Assembly (NCBI GenBank): GCA_964526505.1
Contig: CAZGJC010000026.1
Coordinates: forward strand, 1 to 24,843
Source of the DNA: SVTX01 sp964526505
GTDB taxonomy: Bacteria; Bacillota; Clostridia; Oscillospirales; CAG-272
Direction of reading: 5' to 3'
Length of the DNA: 24,843 nucleotides
Below are positions 24,341-24,843 of this stretch, piece after piece. A program made the translations under genes and the position numbers. The notes under the pieces were generated by a model. That model worked only from the letters and a program-made list of their open reading frames with translations, did not search any database and was not told the DNA's origin. Numbering within the stretch: the first letter of the stretch is position 1; each line of letters opens with the position of its first letter.

Positions 24341-24408
24341 TCGGCTTGAATTTGGTCGATTTATTGTGAAAAATATCAAAAAAATTCGGCATTTCGACGC
24401 TTTGTGAC

Positions 24409-24440
24409 AATTGCATAAAAGATAAAATGCAATTTTGTTT
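24409..24440 (+). terminator. Possible weak terminator after tex
   Basis: AATTGCAT (24409-24416) pairs with ATGCAATT (24427-24434) around a 10-base loop, followed by TTGTTT. It is AT-rich and weak. Confidence 0.35.
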
Positions 24441-24456
24441 AAATAGGCTATTTAAA
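24438..24456. promoter_or_regulatory. 19-bp perfect palindrome upstream of the sugar ABC ATPase gene
   Basis: TTTAAATAG-G-CTATTTAAA, about 100 bases before the ATPase start codon. The size and symmetry suit an operator for a dimeric regulator; no regulator gene lies in the window. Confidence 0.45.
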
Positions 24457-24554
24457 AATAATGGTTTTTTTGATAAAATTATATGTGATATATTAGGCTC
24501 GTGTAAAGGCTTTATAGTTTATAGTTTTTTTGAAATTTCAGGAGGAAAAATTCC

Positions 24555-24843
24555 ATGGCAAGTTTGTCGTTAAGACATATTTATAAGAAATATCCCGGTG
24601 GCGTTACCGCCGTTTCAGACTTCAACCTTGAAATTAAGGACAAGGAATTTATAGTTCTTGTAGGACCTTCCGGATGCGGTAAGTCTACAACACTTCGTAT
24701 GATCGCAGGACTTGAAGAAATTTCTGACGGTGAACTTTTCATCGGCGACAAACTCGTTAATGACGTTGCACCCAAAGACAGAAATATTGCGATGGTGTTC
24801 CAGAACTATGCACTTTATCCTCATATGACGGTTGCCGAGAATA
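24555..24843 (+). CDS. MsmX/UgpC-type sugar ABC transporter ATP-binding protein (5' part only)
   Basis: The first 96 codons of an ABC ATPase, cut by the window end. Walker A is GPSGCGKST at about residues 37-45, followed by LRMIAGLEEISDGEL and the Q-loop MVFQNYALYPHMTV. The combination DRNIAMVFQNYALYPHM is typical of the MsmK/MsmX/UgpC/MalK group, which energises carbohydrate importers and is often shared by several of them. The ABC signature, Walker B and regulatory C-terminal domain would lie outside. AGGAGG is nine bases upstream of ATG 24555. Codons here favour C-ending, fast-translated forms, suggesting high expression. A palindrome at 24438-24456 may control it. Confidence 0.93.
   Translation, partial: MASLSLRHIYKKYPGGVTAVSDFNLEIKDKEFIVLVGPSGCGKSTTLRMIAGLEEISDGELFIGDKLVNDVAPKDRNIAMVFQNYALYPHMTVAEN

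Noticed and set aside
1..24843. tRNA, rRNA, CRISPR array or prophage genes
   Set aside because: Looked for on both strands; nothing with tRNA arms, rRNA motifs, spaced direct repeats or phage genes was seen.

Overview
The window reads as a piece of a spore-forming Clostridia-type (Bacillota) chromosome. The support is a full-length SpoIVA spore-coat ATPase, an S-layer-homology (SLH) protein, meso-diaminopimelate dehydrogenase, strong GGAGG-type ribosome binding sites and sigma-A promoters of the TTGACA-17-TATAAT type. Two 100-N runs are each flanked by identical 55-bp copies of the same sequence, so this is a scaffolded short-read (probably metagenome-derived) assembly. Both gene ends at those gaps become intact when the overlaps are merged.

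Layout. 1-3700 (+): a PF06541-type membrane protein and its terminator; then a promoter, meso-DAP dehydrogenase (ddh), and a lipoprotein with two cyclophilin domains separated by cysteine-rich repeats. 3700-4260: a hairpin resembling an IS3-family end, then a second, shorter PF06541-type protein. 4271-7294: radA (-) and spoIVA (+) diverge from a shared 160-bp region that holds a sigma-A-like promoter for radA and a sigma-E-like promoter for spoIVA. 7373-8662 (-): murA. 8663-9326: a 664-bp AT-rich gap with the murA promoter, a palindrome and an orphan plus-strand promoter. 9327-11606 (-): an RluA-type pseudouridine synthase followed by a DUF3810-like membrane metalloprotease-type protein. 11762-15870 (+): an SLH surface protein, then a large lipoprotein with ten C/C/C/H repeats, two OB-like domains and a C-terminal domain joined through a G9 tract. 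15938-17703 (-): a MutS-family ATPase without a mismatch-recognition domain. 17867-24340 (+): an unrecognised 290-aa protein, a structured leader with a perfect consensus promoter, a small membrane protein, then a tight run of D-2-hydroxyacid dehydrogenase, RsuA-type pseudouridine synthase, a TIM-barrel glycosidase-like protein and Tex. 24555-end (+): start of an MsmX/UgpC-type sugar ABC ATPase.

Most genes are housekeeping: peptidoglycan and lysine precursors, DNA repair, RNA modification, sporulation. The least ordinary material is extracytoplasmic. Two lipoproteins, one a tandem cyclophilin and one the OB-domain protein, share the same C-x(9-10)-C-x2-C-x(12-15)-H repeat, and the larger one carries a possible slippage tract just before its last domain.
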